This document shows positions 1 to 11,730 of a stretch of DNA of 64,000 nucleotides, piece by piece. The first letter of the stretch is position 1, and each line of letters begins with the position of its first letter. Made by a program: the position numbers and the translations under genes. The stretch is from Diadema setosum (taxonomy: Eukaryota > Echinodermata > Echinoidea > Diadematoida > Diadematidae), in NCBI GenBank assembly GCA_033980235.1, contig CM067070.1:875001-939000 (forward strand), written 5' to 3'. The notes under the pieces are model-generated. The model was not told where the DNA came from. It did not search any database and saw only the letters and a list, made by a program, of their open reading frames with translations.

Positions 1-810
1 ACGTCAGTGAGGTGGATTTCTGCCCGCCCCCCCCCCCCCCCCCATGAGACTCATGTCTGAGTGCTTTACAACAACTCTGCAGTACAATGTAATTGCTTGT
101 ACCGAATAAAATTGGCACAAAACAGTGGTTCGAGTAGGAAGTAGCAGCAGTAATAGAGGTTCTCACATGACACTAAGCAACAGCTATATTTTTTGTTTAA
201 TTTATCATGTATCGCTGATAGCGTGCCAACTTCTATTAAGTATACCCTTCTGTGACGTCACGGAATTGTCCCAAACTACTGATTATTTCATTTGCTTCAT
301 CTTTGCTTATGGGTGCTACATTATAGAGCCTATACCTGTGTCCTTGTCAGGCTGTTTTGTCTGTGTGTTCATCAATTTAGTGTTGTATAATTCATAAAGA
401 GTGACGCACACGTCCCACTAAATACATGCACAAAGGAACGAGTACTATACCGCCATTTTCATGGCTGTTATTTTTTTTTTTGCCATAAAACATATAATTA
501 CATGTGTGCATATAAAGGTGATATAAGTGAGTGTGCGTGGGAATGATTGTCACTTCAAAAAATCAATAATATTGCAAAGCTCTTTAAGTGGCCCACAGAC
601 ATCACATCACGTGACTCCTCTCATATTGAAATCCGTCTCTTGAGTCTACTAAGTAGGGATAGAATATTTCATGATAAACAGTTGGGTTTAGTGTACAACA
701 TTTTATCTATACTATAACGGCCCTTCCATTATTTCCCATACACATCATACCAATATCTCCAGTCTCTGACACAAAAAACAAACAAACAAACAAAACAAAA
801 CAAAAAAACA
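1..810. other. No gene seen; low-complexity DNA
   Basis: The stretch holds a poly-C run near 27-43, several poly-T and A-rich runs, and a CAAA-rich stretch at about 775-810. The open frames are short and resemble nothing I know. I see no gene. Confidence 0.5.
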
Positions 811-1236
811 TGGGCGTCACCGGGGGGGGGGGGGTGCGTTGGGTGCGAACGCACGCCCCTTCAGACCCTTAAAAAAAAAAAATCACCACTTTAGTCTGCA
901 AACGACTTCAACGCCGGACGCTACATAATCATTCTTGTTTTTTATTGTTTTATTTTTTTCATTTTGCACCAGGGACAAAAAATTCGTGGGCAAAAACAAT
1001 TCACACCCTGGGTTCTGGCAGCACTGATTTTATACACTCTGCTAGTATTCTAAAGTGTTTACAATTTATCGACCGTACTGTACATCCGTACGGTACGGAG
1101 CACGTACACGTTTGCATGTACGTGTGCTACTTACAAGTATGTAGGGTCTATGTACAGCACGTAGTCGTTACTTCTGACCAATCCATATTGATGATGCGAG
1201 CCCAAGTGCGAGCCTTAGCCTCATTAAAAAAAAAAT

Positions 1237-1535
1237 GGAGGGGCAAGTATATCATTTTGTCCACCCCCTCCCATGATTCCAGAGACGAGAAGATTTTCTT
1301 GTTTTTTTTTACAGAAAAAAAAAAAGTTGGCCCCATAAAAACATTGGAGGGGTAAGCATATTATGATTTTGCCCCTCCTCCATAATTAATAATTCCCAAG
1401 ATGAGAAGATTTTTCTTGCTTTTTGACAGAAAAAAAGTTGCCCCTATAATACTGGAGGGGCAAGCGCACTATTTGCCCCACCCCACATAAATATAATTCC
1501 CGAGATGAAAAGAGTTTCTTGCTTTTTTCATCCAA
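1237..1535. repeat. Tandem repeat, about 108 bp x 3
   Basis: Three diverged copies start at 1237, 1346 and 1454 (steps of 109 and 108). Each contains GGAGGGG(C/T)AAG, a pyrimidine-rich block around CCCCTCC, an AATTCC(C)GAGATGA-like block and a T-rich tract. Open frames crossing it on both strands follow the repeat and are not believable genes. Confidence 0.65.
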
Positions 1536-1802
1536 AGTGTGCACCAGGTGGCAGGCTGCTGAATTTCAGTTCTAAAAAAGCAAAGTCTCTCTCGTGTGGG
1601 AGGGGGATACCTCTTCCCACACCCTCCCCCGTTCGGTCTATTTTCTATGGACTTAATACACCTATAGATTGACAGATTTACAAATGTTTCCTCGAAAGTG
1701 TGCACCAGATCTGTCACTTAACTTTATAAAAATTCAAAAGTTCCGTCGTGGAGGAAGGGATATTATCTCCTTTCAATTAACACTTTCCCACTGGCATAGC
1801 AA

Positions 1803-1849
1803 AGGGGGGGGGGGGGGCGATGGGGCAGTCGCCCCCCCCCCCCCCCCCA
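1803..1849. repeat. Poly-G / poly-C snap-back
   Basis: About 14 G, a short loop around GATGGGGCAGTC, then about 15 C. The two homopolymers can pair into a very stable hairpin, and the G run alone could form a quadruplex. A similar structure sits at 49644-49682. Confidence 0.6.
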
Positions 1850-2224
1850 ACATTTTGACCGGGGATTTGGAAAAAAAAAATTGAAAAAAAAATATAATCG
1901 AATATGGGAGAGGTATCTTGCCACCCTCCCATATCTTGCCTTGTCCCTTCCATAGACTTAGTACAATATGGGGAATGACAATTTCCGAATTGTCCACAAA
2001 AAGTGCGCTTCAGATCGCTTTATTTCAATTCAATCTAGAAACTCATAAGCTCCGTCGAGCGGGAATTCAAGTATTGCACCAAAAGTTTTCACAAGATCGC
2101 TGAATTTCAGGTCTGAAAATACAAAATCACCTTCGTGTGAGAGGAGAAATGCACCTTATGTACACCCTCGTGTGCATGCTTTTTCTGTTTGATTGCTTAA
2201 CAGACAGCGTTCATTATACTCATT

Positions 2225-4275
2225 GTAAGAATTAATACAAGAAGTTTATTTAAGTTATACGATTTTATAGGCATATTGTTCAATAATAATTGACATCAAA
2301 ATGTACTGCTACCTTAAACAAGTGGGATTGTTTCAAGTCGATAAAACAAGCAAAAACATGCATCAAATTGCACCATTTACAACATCAAAATGCAAAAAGT
2401 TCTTACCATGGGAGGGGGAAACCCCCTCTCACACCCTCCCCCTCGCTCACTCCGCTCGCCCTTGCTTGGTCGCGTTCATGATATTCAGTGTAAATTAGAA
2501 CAGGAAGTTTATTTGGATGATACTATTTTATAGACAAAATTGTTCAATAATAATCTACATCAAAATATACTGCTACCTTAAACAAGTGGGACTGTTTCTA
2601 GTCGATAAAGCAAGCAAAAACATGCATCAAATTGCACCATTTACAACATCAAAACGCAAAAAGTTCTCCCCGTGGAAGGGGGGACAACCCCCTCCCACAC
2701 CCTCCCCCTCGCCTCGCTCCGCTTGCTCGGGCTCGGTCGCGTCCATGACATCAGTTTAAGAATTAATACAAGAAGCTTATTTAAATGATATCATAATTAT
2801 GGGCACATTGTTCAATAATAATTTACATCAAAATGTACTGCTACCTTAAACAAGTAGGACTGTTTCTAGTCGATAAAACAAGCAAAAGCATGCATCAAAT
2901 TGCACCATTAACAACATCAAAATGCAAAAAGTTCTCACCTACTAACACCCCCTCCCACACCCTCCCCCTCGCTCACTCCGCTCGCTCCTGCTTGGTCACG
3001 TTAATGATATTCAGTATGAATATTAAAACAAGAAGTTTATTTGGATGATACTATTTTTATAAACAAATTGTTCAATAATAATCTACATCAAAATATACCG
3101 CTACGTTAAACAAGTGAGACTGTTTCAAGTAGAAAAAACAAGCAAAAATATGCATCAAATAGCATCATTTATAACATCAAAATGCAAAAAGTTCTCACCG
3201 TGGCAGGGGGATACCCCCTCCCACACCCGCCCCCTCGCTCACTCCGCTCGCTCTTGCTTGGTCGCGTTCATGATATTCAGTGTAAATATTAAAAACAGGA
3301 AGTTTATTTGAATGATACTATTTCATAGGCAAATTGTTCAATAATTACATCAAAGTGTACTGCTACCTTAAAGAAGTGGGACTGTTTCTAGTCGATTAAA
3401 CAAGGAAAAACATGCACCAAATTGCACCATCTACAACATCAAAATGCAAAAAGTTCTCATCTACTAACACCCCCTCCCACACCCTCCCCCTCGCTCACTC
3501 CGCTCGCTCCTGCTTGGTCACGTTAATGATATTCAGTATAAATTTTAAAACAAGAAGTTTATTTGGATGATACTATTTTATAAACAAATTGTTCAATAAT
3601 AATCTACATCAAAATATACCTCTACGTTAAACAAGTGAGACTGTTTCAAGCAGATAAAACAAGCAAAAACATGCATCAAATAGCATCATTTATAACATCA
3701 AAATGCAAAAAATTCTCACCGTGGGAGGGGGATACCCCCTCCCACACCCTCCCCCACCCCCCTTGTTCACTCCACTCGCTCTTGCTTGGTCGCGTTCATG
3801 ATATTCAGGTAAAATATTAAAACAGGAAGTTTATTTGGCTGATACTATCTTATAGACAAATTGTTCAATAATAATCTACATCAAAATATACAGCTACCTT
3901 AAACGAGTGGGACTGTTTCAAGTCGATAAAGCAAGCAAAAACATGCACAAAATTGCACCATTTACAACATCAAAATGCAAAAAGTTCTCACCATGGGAGG
4001 GGGAAACCCCCTCCCACACCCTCCCCCTCGCTCACTCCGCTCGCTCTTGCTTGGTCGCGTTCATGATATTTAGTGTAAATATTAAAAACAAGAAGTTTAT
4101 TTGAATGATACTATTTCATAGGCAAATTGTTCAATAATTACATCAAAGTGTACTGCTACCTTAAACAAGTGGGACTGTTTCAAGTCGATTAAACAAGGAA
4201 AAACATGCACCAAATTGCACCATTTACAACATCAAAATGCTAAAAGTTCTCACCGTGGGAGGGGGACACCCCCCC
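2225..4275. repeat. Tandem array, 8 copies of a 255-272 bp unit
   Basis: The anchor TTGTTCAATAAT recurs at 2277, 2540, 2808, 3068, 3334, 3589, 3861 and 4127. Each unit also has CTGCTACCTTAAACAAGTGG, AACATCAAAATGCAAAAAGT, a GGGAGGGGG-ACCCCCTCCCACACCC block that can fold back, and CTCGCTCACTCCGCTCGCTC. Small open frames recur in each unit only because the DNA repeats; stops and frameshifts differ between copies, so I do not call genes here. Confidence 0.9.
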
Positions 4276-4611
4276 CCCCAAAAAAAGATGAAATCCTAGC
4301 TACGCCGGTGCCCTTTCCCCGCTTGATTTCCCTTAAAAAACACTAAAAGTCTGGGGATTGAGAGCTTCCTAAATTCCACATGTCTGTCAAAAAAAAACAA
4401 AAAAACAAAAACAAAAACAAAAACAAAAACTCGTTACATTAAATGTCAAAACGCACCCCCCTTGAAAAAAAGCTGGTGACGCCCCTCAAAAAATATAATA
4501 AATGAAAACGATAATAAGATAAAGGATCTAAAAATGAGTCATATACTCTGCTGACTGTGTGCGGCCGAATTATGCCCAAACATTTCATGCGTGTTCACTT
4601 TCTGAGTACAT

Positions 4612-5120
4612 GATATACCCAGGGGGCAAGACAGGTTTACCAGACATGGGCTGTTGTAAAATGTTGTTTGGTATCAATGTGTTCAGAAGACCCTCCTGAA
4701 CAACTTCTAGGTGGACTACCTTGACAATATGCTGCTGGAAAAAAATGGCGGCCATTTTTTCAAAATGGCCGCCATGTTTAACTAATATTTATATTTTTTT
4801 ACAAATAACTTTTGAGTCTTACCTTTAACCACCATGTGCGAGGTATCATATTAAAGAGAATTAAATTTGCTACAGGATGATACCTCACTTGATTGGTTTG
4901 GTAATATTTTACATAAAAATTTTTGGCCAAAATATAATTTTTATTACAATTTTTACCAAGAATTTGAATTCTGCAAAATTTTAAATTGTCATATTTCAAA
5001 AATCATCTGTCCTAGAGAATTCAAACTTTCTGGAAAACAGTACATACATATGGGCAGTATTCTGTTAAAATTACAGGTTCATTGCATATCTCATTAAAAA
5101 ATCATAATGCTCTGAAGTTA
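4612..5120 (+). repeat. Left terminal inverted repeat of the 5.2 kb element
   Basis: Pairs with 9266-9796. It contains a small perfect snap-back in which ATGGCGGCCAT faces ATGGCCGCCAT around a T/A-rich loop near 4745-4775. The mirrored copy is near 9620-9655. Confidence 0.8.
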
Positions 5121-5224
5121 GCACTTTCATATCAACCACAAGGGCATTTTCTACCTTAATACAGGCAGGCCTTTGCTCCGCCACATGATTTATTTACACT
5201 TGCTTTCAAGGTTATACATTTAGA

Positions 5225-7880
5225 CTATGGATGACAGGCATTGCACAACACTGTGAAGTTCCAAGTTGCCATAAATACCAAATCATAGATCTGTAAATAT
5301 GCATCCTGAGTTGTCCTCACCCATAGCTTAGGTAGATCTTTTACATGTGTTGCACCAGAGTGTAGACATATACTATTAGAAATTATAATGTCAGTATCAT
5401 TCACATGGATAACAACTCTTTTAACTCTGTCATTCGGGGCACTGTACAAAGTGTGCAGTATTACCCTTGTATCAGCATCCTTTTGTGTTGATTCCAGGGC
5501 AGGGACATTCATAACAGACTCTTTTGCGATTTACATGCTTCTCGCTTCTTCTGTGAAACCACCACCTAGGTAGATATGAGGCGGGTTAACAGCAGAGTGA
5601 AGACCATTTCTCACAGATGAAGTTTAGAAGTTTAGCCTCATTTGCTGCCACTACAAAGAAATCTTGTGGATCAGGGACCATGTAATGATCATTGATTTCC
5701 TATGTCTCAGCAGGTTTTGACCTGTGTTCTTGCTCAGCAGACTTAAAGGTGGTAATGGCCCACTGCATTTGTCACAGCAGAAGTGTATGAATTCGGTACC
5801 AGCAGGTACATCATTCAGCAGCAGGAATTTGTATCGTTCTGCCTGCAATGGTTCTGAAAATGCCATCTTTGTGAAAAGACCAACGTCAAATGGCAAACAT
5901 GGCATCAAAGACTACTGCTGTCTTTCTGTCGAGTTGGGGCACTGCTGGTCACTTCAGTGTCCTTTATCAGAACTTTGACACGGCTTGACTTGTTGCCTGT
6001 TCTCGTGCTGCTATCATCCTTGAAGAGAGATAGTGGGTATTCACTGCATTCGTGATTCCCAATGAAGTCAACAAAGTCTTAATTCTCAGCCACTGACAAT
6101 AATGCAGAATCATATGTATTAAAGCAAATGGTCACTTATTTCGTTACTCTGACCTGATGCTGCTGTTTTATCCACAGACTTCTTTGGAGTCATGTTATAT
6201 GTGTTGAATGTGCTCAGCTTAATAATACTTGTTTTCTTCTGATCACTAGTCAGTGATTGAGAAAATGCCTCTAGACCAATTTGTTTCACTCTAACCAGAT
6301 TGTCCTTTACGTTGGAATCGGTGCATTTTCCAGTTGTTACGCTTTATTATACAGGGAAGTTGTAATTGCACTGAACAGATTTGTCTCAACTGCTGCCATC
6401 TTGATCGCCAGGTCTTCATCCATTAAACTCGATTTACACTTGATTCGTGGTGGGGGCTGTAAGAATGAAGATGTATAGCATAGATTTCAGCTCTTCAGAG
6501 ACAGCAATTAATGAATGGTTTTGTGTAAACCCATTCATCTGTGCTGCATGGCTTAGTGTAATGCCATTCAGACACTTCCTTCCTTGGCATGTGCACTTAC
6601 GTCTAGTAGGGTTGTTCCAGAAGCATGACATGAGATACACTATTGTGACTGCCATCCATTCTCCTCCCTACAAATGATGCACCTACCATTAATGCTTTAT
6701 TAACATCTGAGACTGTTACAGGTAGTTTCTTCCTCTCAGTCAGATATAATCGTATTGTGATAGAGAGGCAAAGACCATGTTCATATTTGTAGTGCCTTGC
6801 TACTGTGTGGTAATGTAGCATTTGTGATGATTCACAGAGATGTCCTACCCAGTCAGTCTCTCGCTGGTAGCAAATAGGGTTTAAACCTGTGAAGAATGTC
6901 TAACATCTCCGAGATGGTGGTCCAGAAAATTGCAGTTGGTTGTTCAATCACGGACTCTTGGAAAAACATCTGTTCCTGCAGGGCTTATACATGTATAACT
7001 GCTCTTTGGATTTCTAAATCATGTCTAACTTCTTGGAGGTTGCAATGTCTTTGTCAAACAGCATCTTCAGGATAGATTCTACCTGTGGCTGGTTTCCCTA
7101 TCAGGCATCCATGCTTCGAATGCTTCCCAATACAAACGCCACATAGCTTCGCTCAGGATTCTCAGGGCATGTATGGCCTGGTAATAGTCAGCTTTTTCAC
7201 CAAACATCTTCTTGCCTGTCTCCTCCTGGCATAGACCAGCAGCAACGAGAAGATCTTCTACATCTGCTTCCCTGATTATCTTGCAAACTGCTTTCATGTA
7301 GTTATGAGCTAGATGAAAGCAGCCCAGCAGCAAGAACTATCCACGATGCTTGATTGTGATGGCGACTGCAAGTTCATATATAGCGTGATATCCTGTGATT
7401 ATTAAATGTTGATGGCGGATTGTGATACCTGACAAGTCGCATCATTTTCTCCTTTAGAACAGCCGGATCCATTCGGAAAGATGGGGTCAAAGGTAGATAG
7501 CCAATAGTACTTGATGTTCTTTGTGGATAGAGATCTGCGCAGAAGGCCGAAAAACCAGGAAGTTCTGCTTCTCCATTCGTCTGTACCAGTTCATAATTGC
7601 AAAGATGTGATCATACCTCCGAGGCGCCACACAAGCAAAACTCTATCGACCTGCATATCTGAAGATGTCATCAAACTCTCGAGTTTCTCTATATGTTGAA
7701 GTGACCTAGATGTCTTTACCTGAGATATGGCATTTGTAAAAGGGTTGGTCTTCATCATCAAAGAGCGTCTTTCTTTTGTGTGAATGTGGATTGGACAGTT
7801 TAGTACCTTCCCGGACATTCTCTGAGTGTTTGTCCTGGTTTTCAGTGACAATGACAGTAGTGGCATTAAAACTCCCACCC
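5225..7880 (-). pseudogene. Decayed gene of an unnamed multi-copy animal family, inside the long-TIR element
   Basis: Minus-strand frames join across stops and shifts into one protein. N to C: a region near 7700-7595 containing VLLVWRLGGMITSLQL; ITGYHAIYELAVAITIKHRG followed by a stop and LLLGCFHLAHNYMK near 7420-7290; EDLLVAAGL and ALRILSEAMWRLYWEAFEAW to 7100; GHYKY-like and SFVGRR segments around 6800-6640; then NEAKLLNFICEKWSS near 5640 and ESTQKDADTRVILH with VVIHVNDTDI at 5512-5385. I recall proteins with this motif order, including the (E/D)ADTR..LH and NDTDI blocks, as abundant uncharacterised proteins in marine invertebrates. That is memory, not a search. The acidic blocks could suit a metal-dependent nuclease, but I cannot show that. 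Several stops and frameshifts make this copy dead. Confidence 0.65.
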
Positions 7881-7925
7881 TCTAATGTCTTTTTCTTCCA
7901 GTCAAGATTGTCCTGGTGCTCGTCA

Positions 7926-8175
7926 CGAAACCGACACTCACGAGTCATACAACCTAGAGTTATACAGCCCACAGAGTCATACAGCCTACAAGTTATACAG
8001 CCCACAAGTCATACAGTCCATGAATTCAACACTAGCAAACAAGGCCCAAGAGACTGACCCATTAAACCTTGTGTTGTGTCTGTCGAACTCGTGAGCTGTT
8101 TTTACCTAGTGTCACTCTCATGAGCTTTATTTGCCTAGTGTAGGACTCGTGGGCTGTATGACTCATGAATGTCGG
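7926..8175. repeat. Inverted repeat with a GTATGACTCGTGAG-like motif
   Basis: The left arm around ACGAAACCGACACTCACGAG faces the complement of CAAGACCGACATTCATGAG near 8160-8185. Between them the motif (A)GTCATACAGCC(C/T)AC repeats several times in both orientations. A related stretch lies at 59806-59911. It is probably a small foldback element inserted in the larger one. Confidence 0.5.
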
Positions 8176-8339
8176 TCTTGTTGGATAACCCTGATTGTCC
8201 AATCCAAATACATCTACACGGGGAAATGTGCAGTATTTGTTCATGGTCTCTGAAATGTAGGCCTACACACCATCAGTTTGAACCTGCTGCATGGCTTGTA
8301 CACTGTCCATGTCATATACATGTACATCATCTTATGAGG

Positions 8340-9140
8340 TAACAACTACTTTGACTTCATTGGATAACATCTTGGCTGTGTGAATTAGGGTCAAAGGTCA
8401 AAAATGTTTTATCCTGTATCTTGGTAAGTACATGCCTTATTACTCCCATATTTTTGCACGAGCAAAGACCATGGTTGCACGAATCATTTCACAAAATAAA
8501 AACTTTTTTCTTAGATGCCATCCTGGCAGTGCAAACAATGGTCAAAGGTCAATTAATACTTCATTCTTTGTCTTCGTCAGTATATGATACGTATCACCCC
8601 ATATTTTACACACATATAGTCCATGATACAGGGATCGTCAGCTGAAGTAACAACAATTTGCTAGGACATCATAATATGGGCAGTACAAATTTGGGTCAAA
8701 GGTCACAGATATTTTATCTCTTATCTTGGTAAAGGTATGATCGCCTTCATATTTTACACACATACATGTATACAGACCCATAATAATTTTATTAGATAAC
8801 TAGTTATTGCTCAGAAGCCATCTTGGCTGTGCAAATATGGGTCAAAGGTCAGAAATACATCACTAAGATATCTTTGAGAATACATTACCCCTTATATTGC
8901 ACACATAACAATGGACCACGATACATAGATCATTTTGTGAAATAACGACCCTTTGCTCAGATAACATCTGAACTGGGCAAATTAGGTTCCGATTTCAGCT
9001 GAACATTATGTACATTGTACATGCCTGATCACCCTCATATTGTGCACACTTACATAGACCATGTTGCACTAATGGTTTCGTGAAATACCGACTTCTTGAC
9101 ATCTATCTTGGCCATGTGAATTACAGTCAGAGCTCAAAAT
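8340..9140. repeat. Degenerate tandem repeat, ~150 bp, with GGGTCAAAGGTCA
   Basis: About five diverged copies. The block (G)GGTCAAAGGTCA occurs at 8388, 8540, 8693 and 8839 (steps of 146-153). Each copy also has a CATATTTT.CACAC block, a GACCATGGT/TACA-like block and GCCATCTTGGC.GTGCAAAT. The later copies lose the first block. It sits inside the long-TIR element, next to its right end. Confidence 0.7.
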
Positions 9141-9265
9141 ATTTATTTCTTAATGGAGCGGATCACTGCAGGCACATTTTATTCAATATCCAAAGGCCAA
9201 CGACAGTTGTACATACACTGTATGCATATGTAACAGAAAACCTAGAAAATTGCCGTTTTATCTTA

Positions 9266-9796
9266 TATAAAGTGTCCACTTTGGAACATCATAACTTTTC
9301 ATTTAGGAAAGCAATGAAATTGTAATTTTCACACATTGTTAAACATATATAAAGACAGTTTTCTGCCAACTTTGAGATCTGTAGTTGCTATAATTTTTGG
9401 AATATGAGCAAAATAGTAATTTTGCAAAATTTACATAATGTGGAAAAATTAGTAAAAAATTGATTTTGGCCGAGAAATTTTTATGCAAACTGCCTTTAAA
9501 CCACTCAAATGTGGTATATTCTTGTAGATAATTTAATTTTCTTTAATTTGATACAACACACATGTTGATTAAAGGTAATTTTCAAAAGTTATTTGCCAAA
9601 TATATCAGTATTACTTATACATGGCGGCCATTTTGAAAAAATGGCCGCCATTTTTAACCAGCAGCATAATTTTCATGTAGTCCACCTAGAAGTTGTCCAG
9701 AATGATCCCCCGAACATTTTGACACCCAACAACCTTTTACAACAGCCCATCTCTGATTTCCCCCAAAAATGGGGTTTTGCCCCCGAGGTAATATCA
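9266..9796 (-). repeat. Right terminal inverted repeat of the 5.2 kb element
   Basis: Reverse complement of 4612-5120 with moderate divergence, ending in GGTAATATC at 9796. A poly-A run follows just outside. Confidence 0.8.
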
Positions 9797-9924
9797 AAAA
9801 TGTAGCAAAATAATAATACCAAAAAAAAAAAAAAAGCTGCTCGAAAACTGCTTATCCAGTGGTCAGTGGCGGGCCAATGGAATAAACTGGAGTCCAAAGG
9901 GACCTAAGTTTTCGATCCAAGTTT

Positions 9925-10475
9925 CAAGTTTCAAGTTTATTTAATCAATTCATTAAACATTTGACATTTTACAAAAGGATACAGCATTAAGAATAATGAA
10001 TGGTTTGGGAGTCCCAAAAAAGCAGAGCTTGTAAAAACGGGGTCCCGGATAAACATATACAACAAAACAAAACATACTAAAGTTTTAAACATATTAACAA
10101 GAAGTATAATAGTAACATATTTACATAGGACAGATGCAACACAAACACACACACACACACATTCAATCACACAAACACGTGTCACAAAAACGCTCATGCA
10201 CATACATGTAGTTCACATGAAATTGCAGAAAGATATTTTCTATTTTACTATACTTTTAAATTCAGCTTCCCTGATCAATTCTTGTTTTACAAATTTCCCT
10301 CAAGATAGATGCGACATGTACTTTTAAAGCTGGAGAGTGTTGAGGCTGACCTAATTCTCAATGGCAAATTATTCCATTCTCTAATACAAACATATACAAA
10401 TGAATTTTGGGCAGTTTGAGTTCTTGCAAAGGGTTGATGAATGAGATTACTTTTACGCGTATTATAAGCATGAAC
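9925..10475 (-). pseudogene. 5'-truncated LINE, C-terminal end of ORF2 plus 3' tail
   Basis: The minus strand from about 10472 to 10287 encodes HAYNTRKSNLIHQPFARTQ, then NSFVYVCIREWNNLPLRI and a Ser/Phe/Lys-rich end before the stop. This is the usual C-terminal signature of CR1/L2/jockey-type LINE reverse-transcriptase proteins. The rest of ORF2 is missing or unrecognisable. Downstream lies a 3' tail that ends at about 9925 in short repeats of ACTTGAA, as CR1/L2 elements do. A (CA)n tract lies inside the tail. Confidence 0.7.
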
Positions 10476-10479
10476 GGTA

Positions 10480-11125
10480 GAATTTAACACAAACGCATCC
10501 AGATCTCCGTCAAAGGCAAAAGAGAAACATGGGTAGGGAAAGACATAGTAATAATATTGAACAAAACAAGCACAGTAAGAGCTATCTTCAAGTATAAAAA
10601 AGTTGATTACAGAATATAGGAAATGTACTTGTATTTTTAACAATGTTCGAGAAGTGTAGATTATTTGCAGAGGAAGAGATGAAAGACTTTGACTTAAGGA
10701 TTCTTGAGAATGAACCTGTGAGGTGTTATTGACTTAAAGCCCACATTACATAATCTTTAAGAGAGAAATCAATAAGCAGCAAAATAAGCAACAGCAATGA
10801 CTTGCTTTAATATGAGTTAGATCACTCCATTAGTACGTGATGAACTCCCTAACTACTGTAATTCACTCGAATAGTTGCAACAATAAGATTAATTTAGAAA
10901 GATCTTTTGCGACATTGCTCAAACACTATTACAGCATTTTGGATTCAGACTTTGTTGTTATTAACGAGAACAAACTTGTTCATTTATACAAACCAACATT
11001 ACTCGAAGCTTCAAGTTTCTCACAACTCGCAATCTCATTGTGATATTGTAGAGAATGATTTTCTCAACAGAAGGATAACAATAATAATGATAACAAGGAA
11101 AAGTAGAAATTACGCGGTGCGTAAT
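10480..11125. other. No gene seen
   Basis: AT-rich sequence with only short open frames and no recognisable protein or repeat structure. Confidence 0.4.
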
Positions 11126-11129
11126 ATAT

Positions 11130-11730
11130 GTCCCCGCCGGAAGTAGCATTTTGTAGCAAATGTACAATACAGGTCAAAAATCAAGGTCAAAGGTCAAATA
11201 AGTCAAAGGTCAAAATTCTGTGTAGAAGTTCTGAAGCCCTCACCTGGTGCCACCACATAAAGCAAACAGAATTGAAATCGGGTTAGAAATGGCGAAGGAG
11301 TAGCATTTTGTAGCAAAATGTACAATACAGGTCAAAAATCAAAGAAGTCAAAGGTCAAAATTCTGTGTAGAAGTTTTGAAGCCCTCACCTAGTGCCATCA
11401 TATAAAGCAAACGGAATCGAAATCGGGTTAGAAATGGCGAAGGAGTAGCATTTTGTAGCAAAATTTACAAAAGAGGTCAAAGGTCAAGGTCAAAGGTCAC
11501 GACTGAAATTCTGTGTAGAAGTTTCAATGCTCCCATGTAGTGCTATAATATAAAGCAAACAGAATCAAAATTGGCTCATAGATGACAGAGAAGTAGCAAA
11601 TTGAAGATTTTGATCACACACGGACGCACACACGGACACACGGACGGACGGACGGACGGACGGACACACGGACACACACACGTACGGAGCCCGTTTCCTA
11701 GTCCCCTGCTCGAACTCGTTCGGCGGGGAC
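11130..11730. mobile_element. Non-autonomous element with GTCCCCGCCG ends
   Basis: The left tip GTCCCCGCCG at 11130 and the right tip CGGCGGGGAC at 11721-11730 are exact inverses. The interior is three to four degenerate copies of a unit of about 150 bp, with GTAGCATTTTGTAGCAAA at 11142, 11299 and 11444 and a truncated copy at 11592. It ends in a (CACGGA)n-like stretch. The right tip also folds on itself: GTCCCC near 11701 pairs with GGGGAC. There is no coding capacity. Confidence 0.6.
11184..11499 (+). promoter_or_regulatory. DR1-type AGGTCAAAGGTCA motifs inside the repeat
   Basis: Perfect AGGTCAAAGGTCA occurs at 11184, 11474 and 11487, with several one-off variants. This is the known consensus for HNF4/RXR-type nuclear receptors (direct repeat, 1-bp spacing). 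Here it is part of a repeat unit, so binding is possible but any function is inference. Confidence 0.3.

Larger units (their letters stand above)
1789..4310. mobile_element. Inverted-repeat element carrying the 2.2-4.3 kb array
   Basis: The left end reads CACTGGCATAGC at 1789. The right end is the complement of CACCGGCGTAGC at 4299-4310. Such ends are typical of hAT-like non-autonomous elements in animal genomes. A poly-G/poly-C snap-back lies just inside the left end and poly-C just inside the right end. The interior is mostly the tandem array listed separately, with no transposase. The ends are short, so confidence is moderate. Confidence 0.4.
811..4486. mobile_element. Possible outer inverted-repeat element (GGGCGTCACC ends)
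   Basis: Near 814 the plus strand reads GGGCGTCACC followed by poly-G and TGCGTT. Near 4455-4485 the complement occurs: ACGCACCCCCC, a spacer, then GGTGACGCCC. These look like terminal inverted repeats of a hAT-like non-autonomous element that later acquired the arrays inside. No target duplication is clear and the ends are short, so the boundary is tentative. Two unrelated copies of one short repeat in opposite orientation would look the same. Confidence 0.35.
4612..9796. mobile_element. Large DNA element with ~500 bp terminal inverted repeats
   Basis: Sequence from 4612 to about 5120 matches the reverse complement of about 9266 to 9796 along its whole length, with substitutions and small gaps. 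Shared landmarks are GATAT(T)ACC followed by GGGGGCAA at the tip, GATGGGCTGTTGTAAAA, AACTTCTAGGTGGACTAC and an AT-rich inner part. The interior carries a decayed minus-strand coding region and a tandem repeat. Long inverted ends around a multi-copy gene are the hallmark of a DNA transposon, although I cannot assign a superfamily and see no convincing target duplication. Confidence 0.8.

Noticed and set aside
2290..4104. Several recurring 60-80 aa frames in the 2.2-4.3 kb array
   Set aside because: They are the same repeat unit translated again; stops and frameshifts differ between copies and the peptide has no known relatives.
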